From an uncultured Lactobacillus sp. (GTDB lineage: Bacteria > Bacillota > Bacilli > Lactobacillales > Lactobacillaceae), in assembly GCA_937874185.1 (NCBI GenBank), contig CALNAK010000014.1, forward strand, positions 62,001-126,000: a stretch of DNA of 64,000 nucleotides, read 5' to 3'. The notes beneath the pieces were generated by a model that worked only from the letters and a program-made list of their open reading frames with translations, made no database searches and was not told where the DNA came from. Shown here in pieces: positions 7,548 to 15,496 of this stretch; position 1 is the stretch's first letter, and every line of letters begins with the position of its first letter. The translations under genes were made by a program, and so were the position numbers.

Positions 7548-8297
7548 TTAAACTTCTTGGCCAGTAGGACGAATTACCATTTCATTAACAGCCATATTAG
7601 CTGGTGTATCAATTACAAAGGCAACTGCAGAAGCAATTTCTTCCGGCTGCATCGCCATCATTTCAGCACCAGGTTGTTTCATAGCTGATTTCAAACCATC
7701 ACGAACCTCTTCATTATTGATAGAGTTGAATAATTCAGTATTAACAGATCCTGGGGCAATGACAGTTGTCTTGATATTATTGGCGTGTTCTTCTTGACGA
7801 AGGCCTTCCATAATAGCACGAACAGCGTATTTAGTTCCTGAATAAGCGGCATAACCAGGTAGAACCTCATATCCTAAAACAGATGAAGTTGTAATAACAT
7901 GACCACTCTTTTGTTTTTTCATAATTGGTAAAGCAGATGCAATACCGTTCAAGACACCTTTAACGTTGATATCAAGCATGTTGTTCCATTCGTCACGAGC
8001 AACTTGGTCCAAATTATTAACTGGCATAATACCAGCATTATTGAACAGAACATCAACACGACCATATTTTTCAACCGTCTTGTCGATAACATTTTGAACC
8101 TCGTCGGCCTTAGTAACATCAGCTTCGATAGGTAGAATTTCAGCACCAACATTTGCTTGTTGAATCTCTTCCAAACGACTCAACCGACGTGCAGAAATAG
8201 TTAATTTAGCACCCTTACTAGCTAATAATTTTGCAGTAGCGGCACCGATACCACTTGAAGCTCCCATAATTACGACTACTTTATCCTTTAAACTCAT
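7548..8297 (-). CDS. Short-chain dehydrogenase/reductase
   Basis: 249 residues of a classical SDR. The cofactor loop is GASSGIG (12-18), followed by NNAGIMP, the catalytic Ser in TTSSVLGYE, and Tyr/Lys in AAYSGTKYA. It is a cytosolic NAD(P)H-dependent oxidoreductase, substrate unknown. The start ATG directly abuts the stop of the acetyltransferase upstream (8298), with its ribosome site inside that gene, so translation is probably coupled. It is similar to the SDR at 23939, a likely paralog. Confidence 0.88.
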   Translation of the reverse strand: MSLKDKVVVIMGASSGIGAATAKLLASKGAKLTISARRLSRLEEIQQANVGAEILPIEADVTKADEVQNVIDKTVEKYGRVDVLFNNAGIMPVNNLDQVARDEWNNMLDINVKGVLNGIASALPIMKKQKSGHVITTSSVLGYEVLPGYAAYSGTKYAVRAIMEGLRQEEHANNIKTTVIAPGSVNTELFNSINNEEVRDGLKSAMKQPGAEMMAMQPEEIASAVAFVIDTPANMAVNEMVIRPTGQEV

Positions 8298-8849
8298 TTA
8301 TTTATCCTCATTTTTCGTTTTAATTGTTTTGATAATTCGTGCAGGTACTCCGGCAACAATTGTGTTTGCAGGAACATTTCGAGTAACGACCGCCCCGGCC
8401 GCCACGACGGAATTTTCACCAATTGCGACACCAGGAGTTATCGTTACATTTGCGGCTATCCACGCATTATCATGAATACAAACCGATTCTAAATCTAAAT
8501 GGCGTCGCTGACTAGGTTCAATCTGATGATTAACTGAAGCAATCGTCACGTTTGGTCCAATCAATACTCCATCACCAATATAAATACCACCAAGATCAGT
8601 AAACATAACATTACTATTGATGAAAACATTTTTCCCAATATGTAGGTTACGACCAAAGTCAGTGTAGAATGGCAACCGAATCTCCGTTGTTGGATCAACC
8701 TTTTCGTCAGTGATCTGACTAATAATATCTTTGATTTCTTGCTTAGTATGAACACTCGTATTTAATTCTTGGACCAATCGTTGATTGACCGCATTTATTT
8801 CATCTACTTGCTTGTAGGCTTCTGTGCCTAAATTTAATTGTGATTTCAA
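8298..8849 (-). CDS. Sugar O-acetyltransferase-like left-handed beta-helix protein
   Basis: 183 residues with a TTG start behind GAGG (8-bp spacing). The middle and C-terminal parts are hexapeptide repeats (IGKNVFINSNV, IGDGVLIGPNV, IGENSVVAAGAVV) ending in the maltose/galactoside acetyltransferase signature NTIVAGVPARIIK. SVNHQI holds the catalytic-type His. The family transfers acetyl from acetyl-CoA to a sugar hydroxyl. It forms a two-gene operon with the SDR at 7548 and is divergent from a LysR gene, the usual position for a target of that regulator. Confidence 0.85.
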   Translation of the reverse strand: MKSQLNLGTEAYKQVDEINAVNQRLVQELNTSVHTKQEIKDIISQITDEKVDPTTEIRLPFYTDFGRNLHIGKNVFINSNVMFTDLGGIYIGDGVLIGPNVTIASVNHQIEPSQRRHLDLESVCIHDNAWIAANVTITPGVAIGENSVVAAGAVVTRNVPANTIVAGVPARIIKTIKTKNEDK

Positions 8850-8884
8850 AAACTTACCTCGTTTCTGGCTTACTTGTTGAATTT

Positions 8885-8929
8885 AGTATACGGGGTCGTT
8901 ATTATAATGTTAAATACTTATAAAACATT
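8885..8929 (-). promoter_or_regulatory. Promoter and possible LysR site of the acetyltransferase-SDR operon
   Basis: Minus strand: -35 TTAACA (8913-8908), a 17-bp spacer and -10 TATACT (8890-8885), a near-consensus promoter. The inverted repeat AATGTT (8906-8911) and AACATT (8924-8929) covers the -35 and the adjacent upstream bases, and is a candidate operator for the divergent LysR protein. Confidence 0.6.
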
Positions 8930-8968
8930 TATCATCATAACTTTTGATTATGGTAAGGAGTGAAACCT

Positions 8969-9847
8969 ATGGACGTTAGAGTTCTACGTTATTTTATTGT
9001 CATTGCTCAAGAAGAAAACATTTCTCATGCGGCCGCAATTTTGCACGTTTCTCAACCAGCTTTGTCTAGACAAATCGCTGACTTGGAAACCAGTCTCGGT
9101 ACCAAATTATTTATCCGTGGAAAACGCCATTTGCAATTAACTCAAGACGGTTACTACCTATTAGAACGTGCTCAGGAAATCATCGGGCTTGTCGACAAGA
9201 CTACCTATAATTTACAAAAACAAGATGTTATTAGTGGAACTTTAGATATTGGTGCCGGCGAAAGTACCTCTTTATCTGGTGTTATGGAAACTATCAAACA
9301 ATTGATACACAAATATCCCGACATTCACGTCAACTTTCACAGTGGCGATTCCGAAACTATTCAAGCTGAACTTAATAGTGGAATTTTGGAATTCGGCATT
9401 ATCATGGGTCATAAACAACTCGATAATTACAATAAGCTTGAACTTCCCGAGCGAAACCACTGGGGCGTTGTTATGCGTGCTGACGAACAACTCGCAACTC
9501 GAAAAAGAATTCAACCAAGTGACTTGATTGGCCGTCCTTTATTGAGTTCCCGACAAGCTACTCAACGAAAGATTTTTCAGACATGGAGCAATGGCCTATT
9601 TGATCAGTTCAATATTATTGGAACCTATAATCTATTCTTCAATGCTGGATTATTAATCAAAACCGGTGCCTGTATGGCTTTGACTTACGAGAACCTTGCG
9701 GATACTTCCGAGAACAGCGATTTAGTCTTCCGACCTTTGGAGCCTGAATTGACTGATCCTAATACCCTGATTTGGAGTAAAAATCGTAATTTACCCGAAG
9801 TCGATAAATTATTCTTAGAAACACTTCAGAAAAACATCGATATTTGA
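8969..9847 (+). CDS. LysR-family transcriptional regulator
   Basis: 292 residues from the ATG at 8969 (AAGGAG at 8955-8960, 8-bp spacing); an upstream GTG overlaps the ribosome site. The N-terminal winged helix reads VLRYFIVIAQEENISHAAA, then HVSQPALSRQIADLE (about 29-43), standard for LysR proteins. A periplasmic-binding-like effector domain follows. It is divergent from the acetyltransferase-SDR pair and probably regulates that pair and itself. The effector is not evident. Confidence 0.9.
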   Translation: MDVRVLRYFIVIAQEENISHAAAILHVSQPALSRQIADLETSLGTKLFIRGKRHLQLTQDGYYLLERAQEIIGLVDKTTYNLQKQDVISGTLDIGAGESTSLSGVMETIKQLIHKYPDIHVNFHSGDSETIQAELNSGILEFGIIMGHKQLDNYNKLELPERNHWGVVMRADEQLATRKRIQPSDLIGRPLLSSRQATQRKIFQTWSNGLFDQFNIIGTYNLFFNAGLLIKTGACMALTYENLADTSENSDLVFRPLEPELTDPNTLIWSKNRNLPEVDKLFLETLQKNIDI

Positions 9848-9933
9848 CCTGTTGACAAAGTTTTAAAACAAACTCAAAATAACTTATGAGAGAAATATCA
9901 ATCACAATAAATTAAAAGACGAAGGTATCAACA

Positions 9934-10278
9934 ATGGACAAGAAATCTAAATTTGTTAAATTATCAAATATTGGATTAGACGACTTAGAATTATATAAGA
10001 AGGAAAATACTGGTTATCTAAATAACGTTTGTTACTTATACACCAGCACAACTAGCAACCACTCTTTTGTGGCCATGAACTCTACTCAAAAAGTATTGGA
10101 TTTTTACAAATTCTATAGTTCTATGGACAAAGATGACATCATGAAAAAAGTTATGGAACTCTTCAGTGATGATGAAGCAACTGATTTTGTAAAGTTATTC
10201 GAAAATGAAAAAGAATTCGATTTAACTGATAATGTTGTTGTTGAATTACCTTTTGGCAATGGTGTATTTAAGATTTAA
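9934..10278 (+). CDS. Hypothetical protein, 114 residues
   Basis: I do not recognise this family. It is a soluble acidic protein with no signal peptide or membrane segment. The middle holds NSTQKVLDFYKFYSS and a charged helix, and it ends in VVVELPFGNGVFKI. The ATG at 9934 is preceded by a weak GAAGG site. It lies alone between a LysR gene and a bidirectional terminator. Confidence 0.6.
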   Translation: MDKKSKFVKLSNIGLDDLELYKKENTGYLNNVCYLYTSTTSNHSFVAMNSTQKVLDFYKFYSSMDKDDIMKKVMELFSDDEATDFVKLFENEKEFDLTDNVVVELPFGNGVFKI

Positions 10279-10293
10279 ATAAGTTCCAAAATA

Positions 10294-10327
10294 AAAAAGG
10301 AAATCCACATTAGGATTTCCTTTTTTT
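10294..10327. terminator. Bidirectional terminator
   Basis: AAAAAGGAAATCC (10294-10306) pairs with GGATTTCCTTTTT (10313-10325) between the convergent hypothetical gene and gdh. Confidence 0.9.
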
Positions 10328-10346
10328 ATATTTAAGAATTTTCAGT

Positions 10347-11132
10347 CTAGCCTTGTCCATCTTTAAATGCAGGATATAGTGTCATACCACCATCAATAAA
10401 TAGCGTAATACCAGTAACATAACTTGATTCCGATGACGCTAACCAAGCAGCACCCGCAGCTACTTCTTCAGGTGTACCGATACGATCCATTGGTACCATT
10501 GAAACTGTTTGATCATATTGAGCTTTGTCGGCAAACTTCTTAGCATTAATTGGTGTATTGATAGCACCAGGTCCAATAGCATTGACACGGATGCCCTCTT
10601 TAGCATATTCCATAGCAATTGTCTTAGTGAATAGTTTTACTCCACCTTTGGCAGCAGCGTAACTTGAAAATGTTGGCCAAGGAATTTGTTCATGAACTGA
10701 AGACATATTGATGATATTGCCCGGCTTATTTTGAGCCTTGAAATATGTCAAAGCTGTTTTTGAACCTAAGAAAACTCCAGTCTGATCAATTGAAATAACC
10801 TTATTCCAATCATCTAATGACAATTCATGTGTTGGTGATTTGATTTCCATACCAGCATTGTTGACCCAGACATCCAAGTCACCAAAATTATCTAAAGCTG
10901 CATCAAGTAAAGCTTTGTTACCTTCTTCGGTAGCAACATTGGCTTGAACGATAACAGCCTTGCCACCATTAGCTTCAACTTCATCGGCAGCCTTTTGAGC
11001 TCCAACAGCATCACTATTGTAATTGATAACCACTGACATATGTTCTTGTCCAAAACGTTTTGAGATAGCAGTTCCAATTCCTTTAGAACCACCTGTGATT
11101 ACAGCAACTTTTTTATTTAAATCTGTATACAT
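10347..11132 (-). CDS. gdh: Glucose 1-dehydrogenase (SDR type)
   Basis: 261 residues from the ATG at 11130-11132, behind GGAGG; an in-frame TTG upstream overlaps the ribosome site. It follows Bacillus glucose 1-dehydrogenase along its whole length: start MYTDL, cofactor loop GGSKGIG, NNAGME, DWNKVI, NMSSVHEQIPWP, AAAKGG, GPGAINTPINA, ASSESSYVTGITLFIDGGM and the C-terminal YPAF-DGQG. The reaction is beta-D-glucose plus NAD(P) to gluconolactone plus NAD(P)H. It lies 31 bp behind the GlcU-like transporter, as in Bacillus glcU-gdh operons, so it may generate NAD(P)H from free glucose. It is driven by the operator promoter at 12060-12126. Confidence 0.88.
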   Translation of the reverse strand: MYTDLNKKVAVITGGSKGIGTAISKRFGQEHMSVVINYNSDAVGAQKAADEVEANGGKAVIVQANVATEEGNKALLDAALDNFGDLDVWVNNAGMEIKSPTHELSLDDWNKVISIDQTGVFLGSKTALTYFKAQNKPGNIINMSSVHEQIPWPTFSSYAAAKGGVKLFTKTIAMEYAKEGIRVNAIGPGAINTPINAKKFADKAQYDQTVSMVPMDRIGTPEEVAAGAAWLASSESSYVTGITLFIDGGMTLYPAFKDGQG

Positions 11133-11163
11133 ATTAAATTCCTCCAAAGGTTAAAAATCATTT

Positions 11164-12015
11164 TTAAAATAATGTGGTAATAATTGCGCCACCAACAATC
11201 AAAATTAATCCGATAATTGTCAAGATCAATTCATGTCGACTTTTAGTTTCATGTAAGAAGACCATGCCACCGATAGTTGAAAGTACGACTGACAACTGTG
11301 ATACAACAAACGCTGAATTTACACCATTATCTCTAACAGACAAGATATAAGTAATGGCAGCGATGGAAAAGATGAATCCAGCAAGAAGACTTTGCCAACT
11401 GGCTTTTTCACGTAGAACCTGTGGTTGGCGAGTAAAGATAATATAGAGCAACACAGCTACGACCATCCCGACTGATTCAGGTAAGAAGATTGCCAATCCT
11501 GATGCTGTCATTGCTCTTGGGATTGAATTATAAATCAAGAACCCAATTGTAGTCAGAATCAACATAACCAAGGTTCCCGTTTGATTACTTGATTTAGTAC
11601 CGTTATCCTTACGTCCGGTTAAAGTCACTCCGATAATCAAAAGTACAATACCGATAACACCAAATATCTTGGCATTAAATGAAGCCCATTCTCCGAAAAT
11701 CAAAACACCAATTAACGAAGTTCCAATTAGTTGTAAACCAGTTGAAATTGGCATTGTTTGAGAAACTCCAATTGATCTATAAGCTGTATATTGCCCAAGT
11801 TGTCCGATAATCCAGAATCCACCGGCTAAGGCCGCCAAGATAAAGCTTATCAAGGAAATATTTGGCTTCGTTACAATGAAAACTACGATACTAACTAAAA
11901 GTGTTCCGACCGCTGTTCCAAATATCTGATTGATCGGTTTACCCTTTATTTCTGACACTGCTAAAGGCAAAATTCCCCAAGCAATTGCTGGTAATAACAT
12001 TAAGATTATATTCAT
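11164..12015 (-). CDS. glcU: GlcU-like glucose uptake protein (GRP transporter family)
   Basis: The start chosen is the ATG at 12015, behind GGAAG, because family members begin with hydrophobic MxxLLALLPAxxWG and this one reads MNIILMLLPAIAWG. The protein has 283 residues and ten hydrophobic segments. Family blocks are IGVSQTMPISTGLQLIGTSL, IFGEW, and FVVSQLSVVLSTIGG before FLHETK. GlcU imports glucose by proton symport without phosphorylation, which suits the downstream glucose dehydrogenase. It is the first gene of a glcU-gdh operon whose promoter carries a LysR-type palindrome. Confidence 0.85.
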   Translation of the reverse strand: MNIILMLLPAIAWGILPLAVSEIKGKPINQIFGTAVGTLLVSIVVFIVTKPNISLISFILAALAGGFWIIGQLGQYTAYRSIGVSQTMPISTGLQLIGTSLIGVLIFGEWASFNAKIFGVIGIVLLIIGVTLTGRKDNGTKSSNQTGTLVMLILTTIGFLIYNSIPRAMTASGLAIFLPESVGMVVAVLLYIIFTRQPQVLREKASWQSLLAGFIFSIAAITYILSVRDNGVNSAFVVSQLSVVLSTIGGMVFLHETKSRHELILTIIGLILIVGGAIITTLF

Positions 12016-12059
12016 TTTTTCACTTCCACTATTCTTATATCTCTCATTCAATGACATTA

Positions 12060-12126
12060 GTATACGGTCATTAGCAGGGTAAAAAAATTACTAGATTGTC
12101 ATACTAGCATACTGTCAACGTATGCT
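12060..12126 (-). promoter_or_regulatory. LysR-type operator A and promoter of glcU-gdh
   Basis: The palindrome AGCATAC-N7-GTATGCT occupies 12106-12126 (T-N11-A form). Toward the gene follow TCTAGTAATTTTTT, a 17-bp gap and TATACT (-10, about 12064-12059). The same arrangement occurs at four other promoters in the window. The position just upstream of the -35 implies activation. Confidence 0.75.
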
Positions 12127-12154
12127 CTGATTTATATTAACTAAAAGCTGAAAG

Positions 12155-12191
12155 CAAAAAAGACCACATCCAATGATTGTCGGCTGTGATC
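12155..12191 (-). terminator. Intrinsic terminator of the cupin/hydrolase/flavodoxin operon
   Basis: On the minus strand GATCACAGCC (12191-12182) pairs with GGATGTGGTC (12171-12162), with one mismatch, then TTTTTT. Confidence 0.75.
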
Positions 12192-12216
12192 TAATAAATT
12201 GATCCTTTTCACTATA

Positions 12217-12696
12217 TTAGATTAAATCATTGTCCTTCAAGAAATTATTTAAATTACCGTCATTATCATACCTAACCCCATCAAGCAATTTAACTCCAGA
12301 AAGCTTTGAAACCATTTCATCAAAATATGGCATTGAATCTTCCATAGTTGAACTCATGCTTGTTGTAAATGGAATAATTGTCTTACCACTGAAATCAACT
12401 TCATCAAATAATGAATGGATGATCATTGGCGGCTGTGACCACCATGTAGGAAATCCAACAAAAATTTCATCAAATTTAGCAATATCTGGTAATGAATTGA
12501 GGTCGATTTTAGGATGTATATTACTATCTAATTCTTTTTTACCTTGTTCAGCAACATCTTGATAATTAACTGGGTATGGAGTTACTGGTTGTAACTCCAC
12601 GATTTCAGCATTCGTGGCTTTTTGAATCTTTTCAGCTGCTCGTTTAGTTGTTCCCGAACTTGTAAAATAAATGATCAATTGTTTGTTTTCTGCCAT
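12217..12696 (-). CDS. Cytosolic flavodoxin-like protein
   Basis: 159 residues, no signal peptide. The FMN phosphate loop is SSGTTKRAA (13-21). GFPTWWSQPPMI (about 81-92) matches the aromatic isoalloxazine contact region of the short flavodoxin_4 group, and PFTTSMSS follows. Proteins of this group act as electron carriers or NAD(P)H-linked quinone reductase partners. It is the last gene of the operon beginning at 16525; a weak hairpin at 12723-12748 in the preceding gap may lower its expression. It is very similar in the core to the exported protein at 16603. Confidence 0.85.
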   Translation of the reverse strand: MAENKQLIIYFTSSGTTKRAAEKIQKATNAEIVELQPVTPYPVNYQDVAEQGKKELDSNIHPKIDLNSLPDIAKFDEIFVGFPTWWSQPPMIIHSLFDEVDFSGKTIIPFTTSMSSTMEDSMPYFDEMVSKLSGVKLLDGVRYDNDGNLNNFLKDNDLI

Positions 12697-12722
12697 TTTA
12701 AAGTCTCCCTCTTTAAAACAAA

Positions 12723-12748
12723 AAATTGATTCCTAATAGAATCAATTT
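12723..12748 (-). terminator. Weak intra-operon hairpin before the flavodoxin gene
   Basis: AAATTGATTC (12723-12732) and GAATCAATTT (12739-12748) form a perfect 10-bp stem. On the minus strand TTTGTTTT follows, so partial termination or mRNA processing is possible. Confidence 0.5.
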
Positions 12749-12758
12749 CTTTCAATCT

Positions 12759-13649
12759 TTAAATATTCTTTCTTAAAAATTCAACAATATTATCAATTGC
12801 TGCTGGCACATAATCGGCACCATCATATAAATCAAAGTGACGTGCTTTAGGAATGATTACTAACTTCTTATTTTTACTACCAGCGTTTTTGAACATAACT
12901 TCAGCGCCTGGACGAGTAAAGGCATTTTCACCACAGATCATCAAATATGGTTGTTTCAAATCTTTAACGATTTCTGTTGGATGGAATTTTTGCCAATCTA
13001 ATTGTGACCATGAAACAAATTCAACACGGTTCACTGCAGCACCACGTTTATAGTCAAAGTAATACTCAGCACCTTCTGATCCTGGTTCAATCAAATCAAG
13101 TCTAGTAGCTTTACCGGTTTTATCATAAAGGTCCTTTTGAGCTTGAATCTCTTCTTCTGGAGCAGTCTTAACAGTATCAATAACTGTAAATGGATTAACT
13201 GAAACGATTGCCTTGAGACGTGTTTCATTAAGAGCCTCTAATGGAAGGTAAACTCCAGAACCACAAATACCAATAGCACCAAGATGTTCTGAATCAACAT
13301 TCTTATAGTTACTCAAAAATGTAATAGCACTCTTAATATCACTAGCTTTTACCTTAGGATCTTCAAAGCCACGTGGTTGACCCTGACTAGCGCCAAGATA
13401 TGAATAATCATAAACCATTGTGACGTAACCTTTTGTAGCCATCAATTCTGCATAAAGGCTTTGAGTTTGTTCCTTTGTAGCACCCATTGGTCCCTGAACA
13501 ACTAACCCTGGTAATTTCTCATCATCTTTCATTGCAACAGGAGTATAAACGATACCTGCTAATTTCAAACCAGAATCTTCGTTGTCAAAAACAACTGGAG
13601 TTGAATTATATTCTTCAAGTGGTGCTTTGATTGCTTTAATTTCTACCAT
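12759..13649 (-). CDS. Alpha/beta hydrolase with Cys at the nucleophile position (YcjY/dienelactone hydrolase-like)
   Basis: The ATG at 13649 is preferred: it has AGGTG upstream, whereas the GTG at 13658 is inside that site. The protein has 296 residues. VQGPMGATKEQTQ lies at the oxyanion region. The nucleophile elbow reads GICGSG, so Cys stands where most esterases have Ser, as in dienelactone hydrolases. The C-terminal ARHFDLYDG supplies the His. Substrate is unknown. It is a sibling of the first gene of this operon (15497, elbow GICGGG). Confidence 0.8.
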   Translation of the reverse strand: MVEIKAIKAPLEEYNSTPVVFDNEDSGLKLAGIVYTPVAMKDDEKLPGLVVQGPMGATKEQTQSLYAELMATKGYVTMVYDYSYLGASQGQPRGFEDPKVKASDIKSAITFLSNYKNVDSEHLGAIGICGSGVYLPLEALNETRLKAIVSVNPFTVIDTVKTAPEEEIQAQKDLYDKTGKATRLDLIEPGSEGAEYYFDYKRGAAVNRVEFVSWSQLDWQKFHPTEIVKDLKQPYLMICGENAFTRPGAEVMFKNAGSKNKKLVIIPKARHFDLYDGADYVPAAIDNIVEFLRKNI

Positions 13650-13682
13650 TAATTTCACCTAATCTTCTAAAAGTTTAATATT

Positions 13683-14684
13683 TTATAAATTCTTACTTGC
13701 TAACCATGAAGCAATATTATCAGCAACTTCTTTATTATTTAAATCTTGGAACATAAAGTGATCATTGCCCTTAATTCCTTCTTTTGGTAATTCAACAATT
13801 TTGGCATCACCACCGTGAGCATTAACAACGTCCGCAAACTTGTGCGCCATTTGAACTGAACCACGCCAGAAGTCCCAAGCAGGTACATTTGAAGGTTCAT
13901 CAGGAATATTATCGCCGTAATAAACCACAATCGGTTTCTTAATTAGTTTGGCATACTCGTCATCAGAAACTGGAATTCCTTCGATTGCCATTGGATATTT
14001 GGTAACAATTTTCTCAGGAGTCTCATCCCTTGGAAAGACGAAAGCGCCCGGTTCAATTGCTACAATAGCTTCTACATTGTCACTTTGCGCACCGATAAAC
14101 CAACCAGGAACACCACCTTGTGAGTGGGTCATTAGAATTGATGGGCCTGATGTCTTCAAAGCTTCAACAGTTGTTGATTCGATCAATGGAAAATCGATTT
14201 CACCAGTATCTGGTGTCATCTGTCTAAAGAATTGGTCAACAGATTTTTCATCTTTAGGGAATTGGGTATTCTCCATGAACTTAGGCCATAATCCCAATCT
14301 AAATTGAGTAAACCAGTTCAGATCATCTGGTTGTGCTGAAATAGTCATTGGAACTGAAGATTGACCGGCCTCACCTCGACGTGGTTGATCTAGTAAATAG
14401 ACACCATATCCCTTCTTTAAAAAGATATCTGAAAATCCGGGACGACCATCTGGAGTACTCATATAACTAACTCTTGATTGACCATATCCTGGTAAGAACA
14501 TGATTTTATGGCCATTACCTTTAGCTGGTATTTGATAGAAAATATTAGCGTGATCAGAATGTCTTATCTGACCTTCTGGTGCCATTTGTCCTTTGATAGG
14601 ATCAAACGTTCCAGCTGCTTTCTGAACAGTTCCACCAGCGGAATAGAAACCTTGTTTTTTAAGCTCTAAATTTTCGTCTGACAT
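13683..14684 (-). CDS. Alpha/beta hydrolase (esterase-like)
   Basis: 333 residues, ATG at 14684 behind GAGGG. The fold is shown by FLPGYGQSRVSY near the oxyanion hole, LLDQPRRGEAG, the nucleophile elbow THSQGG, VYYGDNIPDEP before the acid residue and KGNDHFMFQD for the His. This is a Ser hydrolase distinct from the two Cys-type hydrolases in the same operon. No signal peptide. Similar proteins occur beside carboxymuconolactone decarboxylase-like and cupin proteins, which suggests joint action on an aromatic or lactone-type compound. That link is inference. Confidence 0.75.
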   Translation of the reverse strand: MSDENLELKKQGFYSAGGTVQKAAGTFDPIKGQMAPEGQIRHSDHANIFYQIPAKGNGHKIMFLPGYGQSRVSYMSTPDGRPGFSDIFLKKGYGVYLLDQPRRGEAGQSSVPMTISAQPDDLNWFTQFRLGLWPKFMENTQFPKDEKSVDQFFRQMTPDTGEIDFPLIESTTVEALKTSGPSILMTHSQGGVPGWFIGAQSDNVEAIVAIEPGAFVFPRDETPEKIVTKYPMAIEGIPVSDDEYAKLIKKPIVVYYGDNIPDEPSNVPAWDFWRGSVQMAHKFADVVNAHGGDAKIVELPKEGIKGNDHFMFQDLNNKEVADNIASWLASKNL

Positions 14685-14701
14685 AGTTTATCCCTCATTA
14701 A

Positions 14702-15028
14702 TTAGTCTTTCTTCTCATAAACTTCTTTAGCCAAGCCAAAAGCAGTCCATGCCTTAGGCCAACCACAATAAAATCCTAATTGAGTAATGATTTCCACAAT
14801 CTCATCTTTAGTAATACCATGAGCCTTACCCATAACAAGATGGCTTTTGAGTTGTTCAAAGTTTCCGGCTGACATTAAAGCTGCAATTGTGATCATACTT
14901 CTATCATGTGCTGAAAGCTTATCTTCACGTGACCATACTTCACCGAATAAAACATCATCATTAAAATGTGCAAATTGTGGTGCAAAGTCTCCTAAACGAT
15001 CGTGTCCTGCTGTAATTTTATCTGCCAT
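14702..15028 (-). CDS. Carboxymuconolactone decarboxylase family protein
   Basis: The ATG at 15028 lies at good distance from GAGG; two earlier in-frame ATGs overlap the site. The protein has 108 residues, all helical. Blocks SREDKLSAHDRSMITIAALM, AHGITKDEIVEIITQ and GFYCGWPKAW are the gamma-carboxymuconolactone decarboxylase pattern. The AhpD CxxC redox motif is absent, so a peroxidase-reductase role is unlikely. The real substrate is unknown; lactobacilli rarely have a complete protocatechuate pathway and no other gene of it is seen here. Confidence 0.85.
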   Translation of the reverse strand: MADKITAGHDRLGDFAPQFAHFNDDVLFGEVWSREDKLSAHDRSMITIAALMSAGNFEQLKSHLVMGKAHGITKDEIVEIITQLGFYCGWPKAWTAFGLAKEVYEKKD

Positions 15029-15055
15029 TTGAAACATCCTCATTTCTAATTAAAT

Positions 15056-15472
15056 TTATTCTGGTAACTTGTCATAATCAGCATCTGATACTGGTTCAAG
15101 CCATTCAGTCGTTCCCTTAGTAATTGCTAAATGTGAGAACCAAGAACCCTTTTTAGCACCATGCCAGTGTTTAACTCCATCTTTGAAAACAACCACATCC
15201 CCAGCTTTCAAGCTACGTGGTTCTTCGCCTTCAATTTGTGACCAGCCTTCGCCAGCCGTGACCATAATAATTTGATATCCATCATGGTGAATATGCCAAT
15301 TATTACGAACTCCGGGTGCAAAATTAACATTAACAACATTGAAATCAATATTTCCTTCAGATGGTACTAAGCCTTTTGCAAAGCTATCACCAGTAAAATA
15401 TTTTCCATAAGCTTCGTTCAAATCACCAAAACCGAACATGTTGTTCTTTACTTCATCTTCATATTTTGCCAA
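15056..15472 (-). CDS. Cupin domain protein
   Basis: 138 residues of a single small beta barrel. Metal ligands are visible as WHIHHDGYQ in cupin motif 1 and VKHWHG in motif 2. GEGWSQIEGEE and KAGDVVVF lie between. Such proteins often occur with carboxymuconolactone decarboxylase-like proteins, as here, and bind a divalent metal and a small substrate. The start follows GGAGG. It is second in the operon from 16525. Confidence 0.87.
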   Translation of the reverse strand: MAKYEDEVKNNMFGFGDLNEAYGKYFTGDSFAKGLVPSEGNIDFNVVNVNFAPGVRNNWHIHHDGYQIIMVTAGEGWSQIEGEEPRSLKAGDVVVFKDGVKHWHGAKKGSWFSHLAITKGTTEWLEPVSDADYDKLPE

Positions 15473-15496
15473 AATAATTCCTCCACTCTTAAAATT

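Noticed and set aside
14702..15028. An AhpD-type peroxidase-reductase
   Set aside because: The CxxC motif needed for that activity is absent, so only the broader decarboxylase family is assigned.
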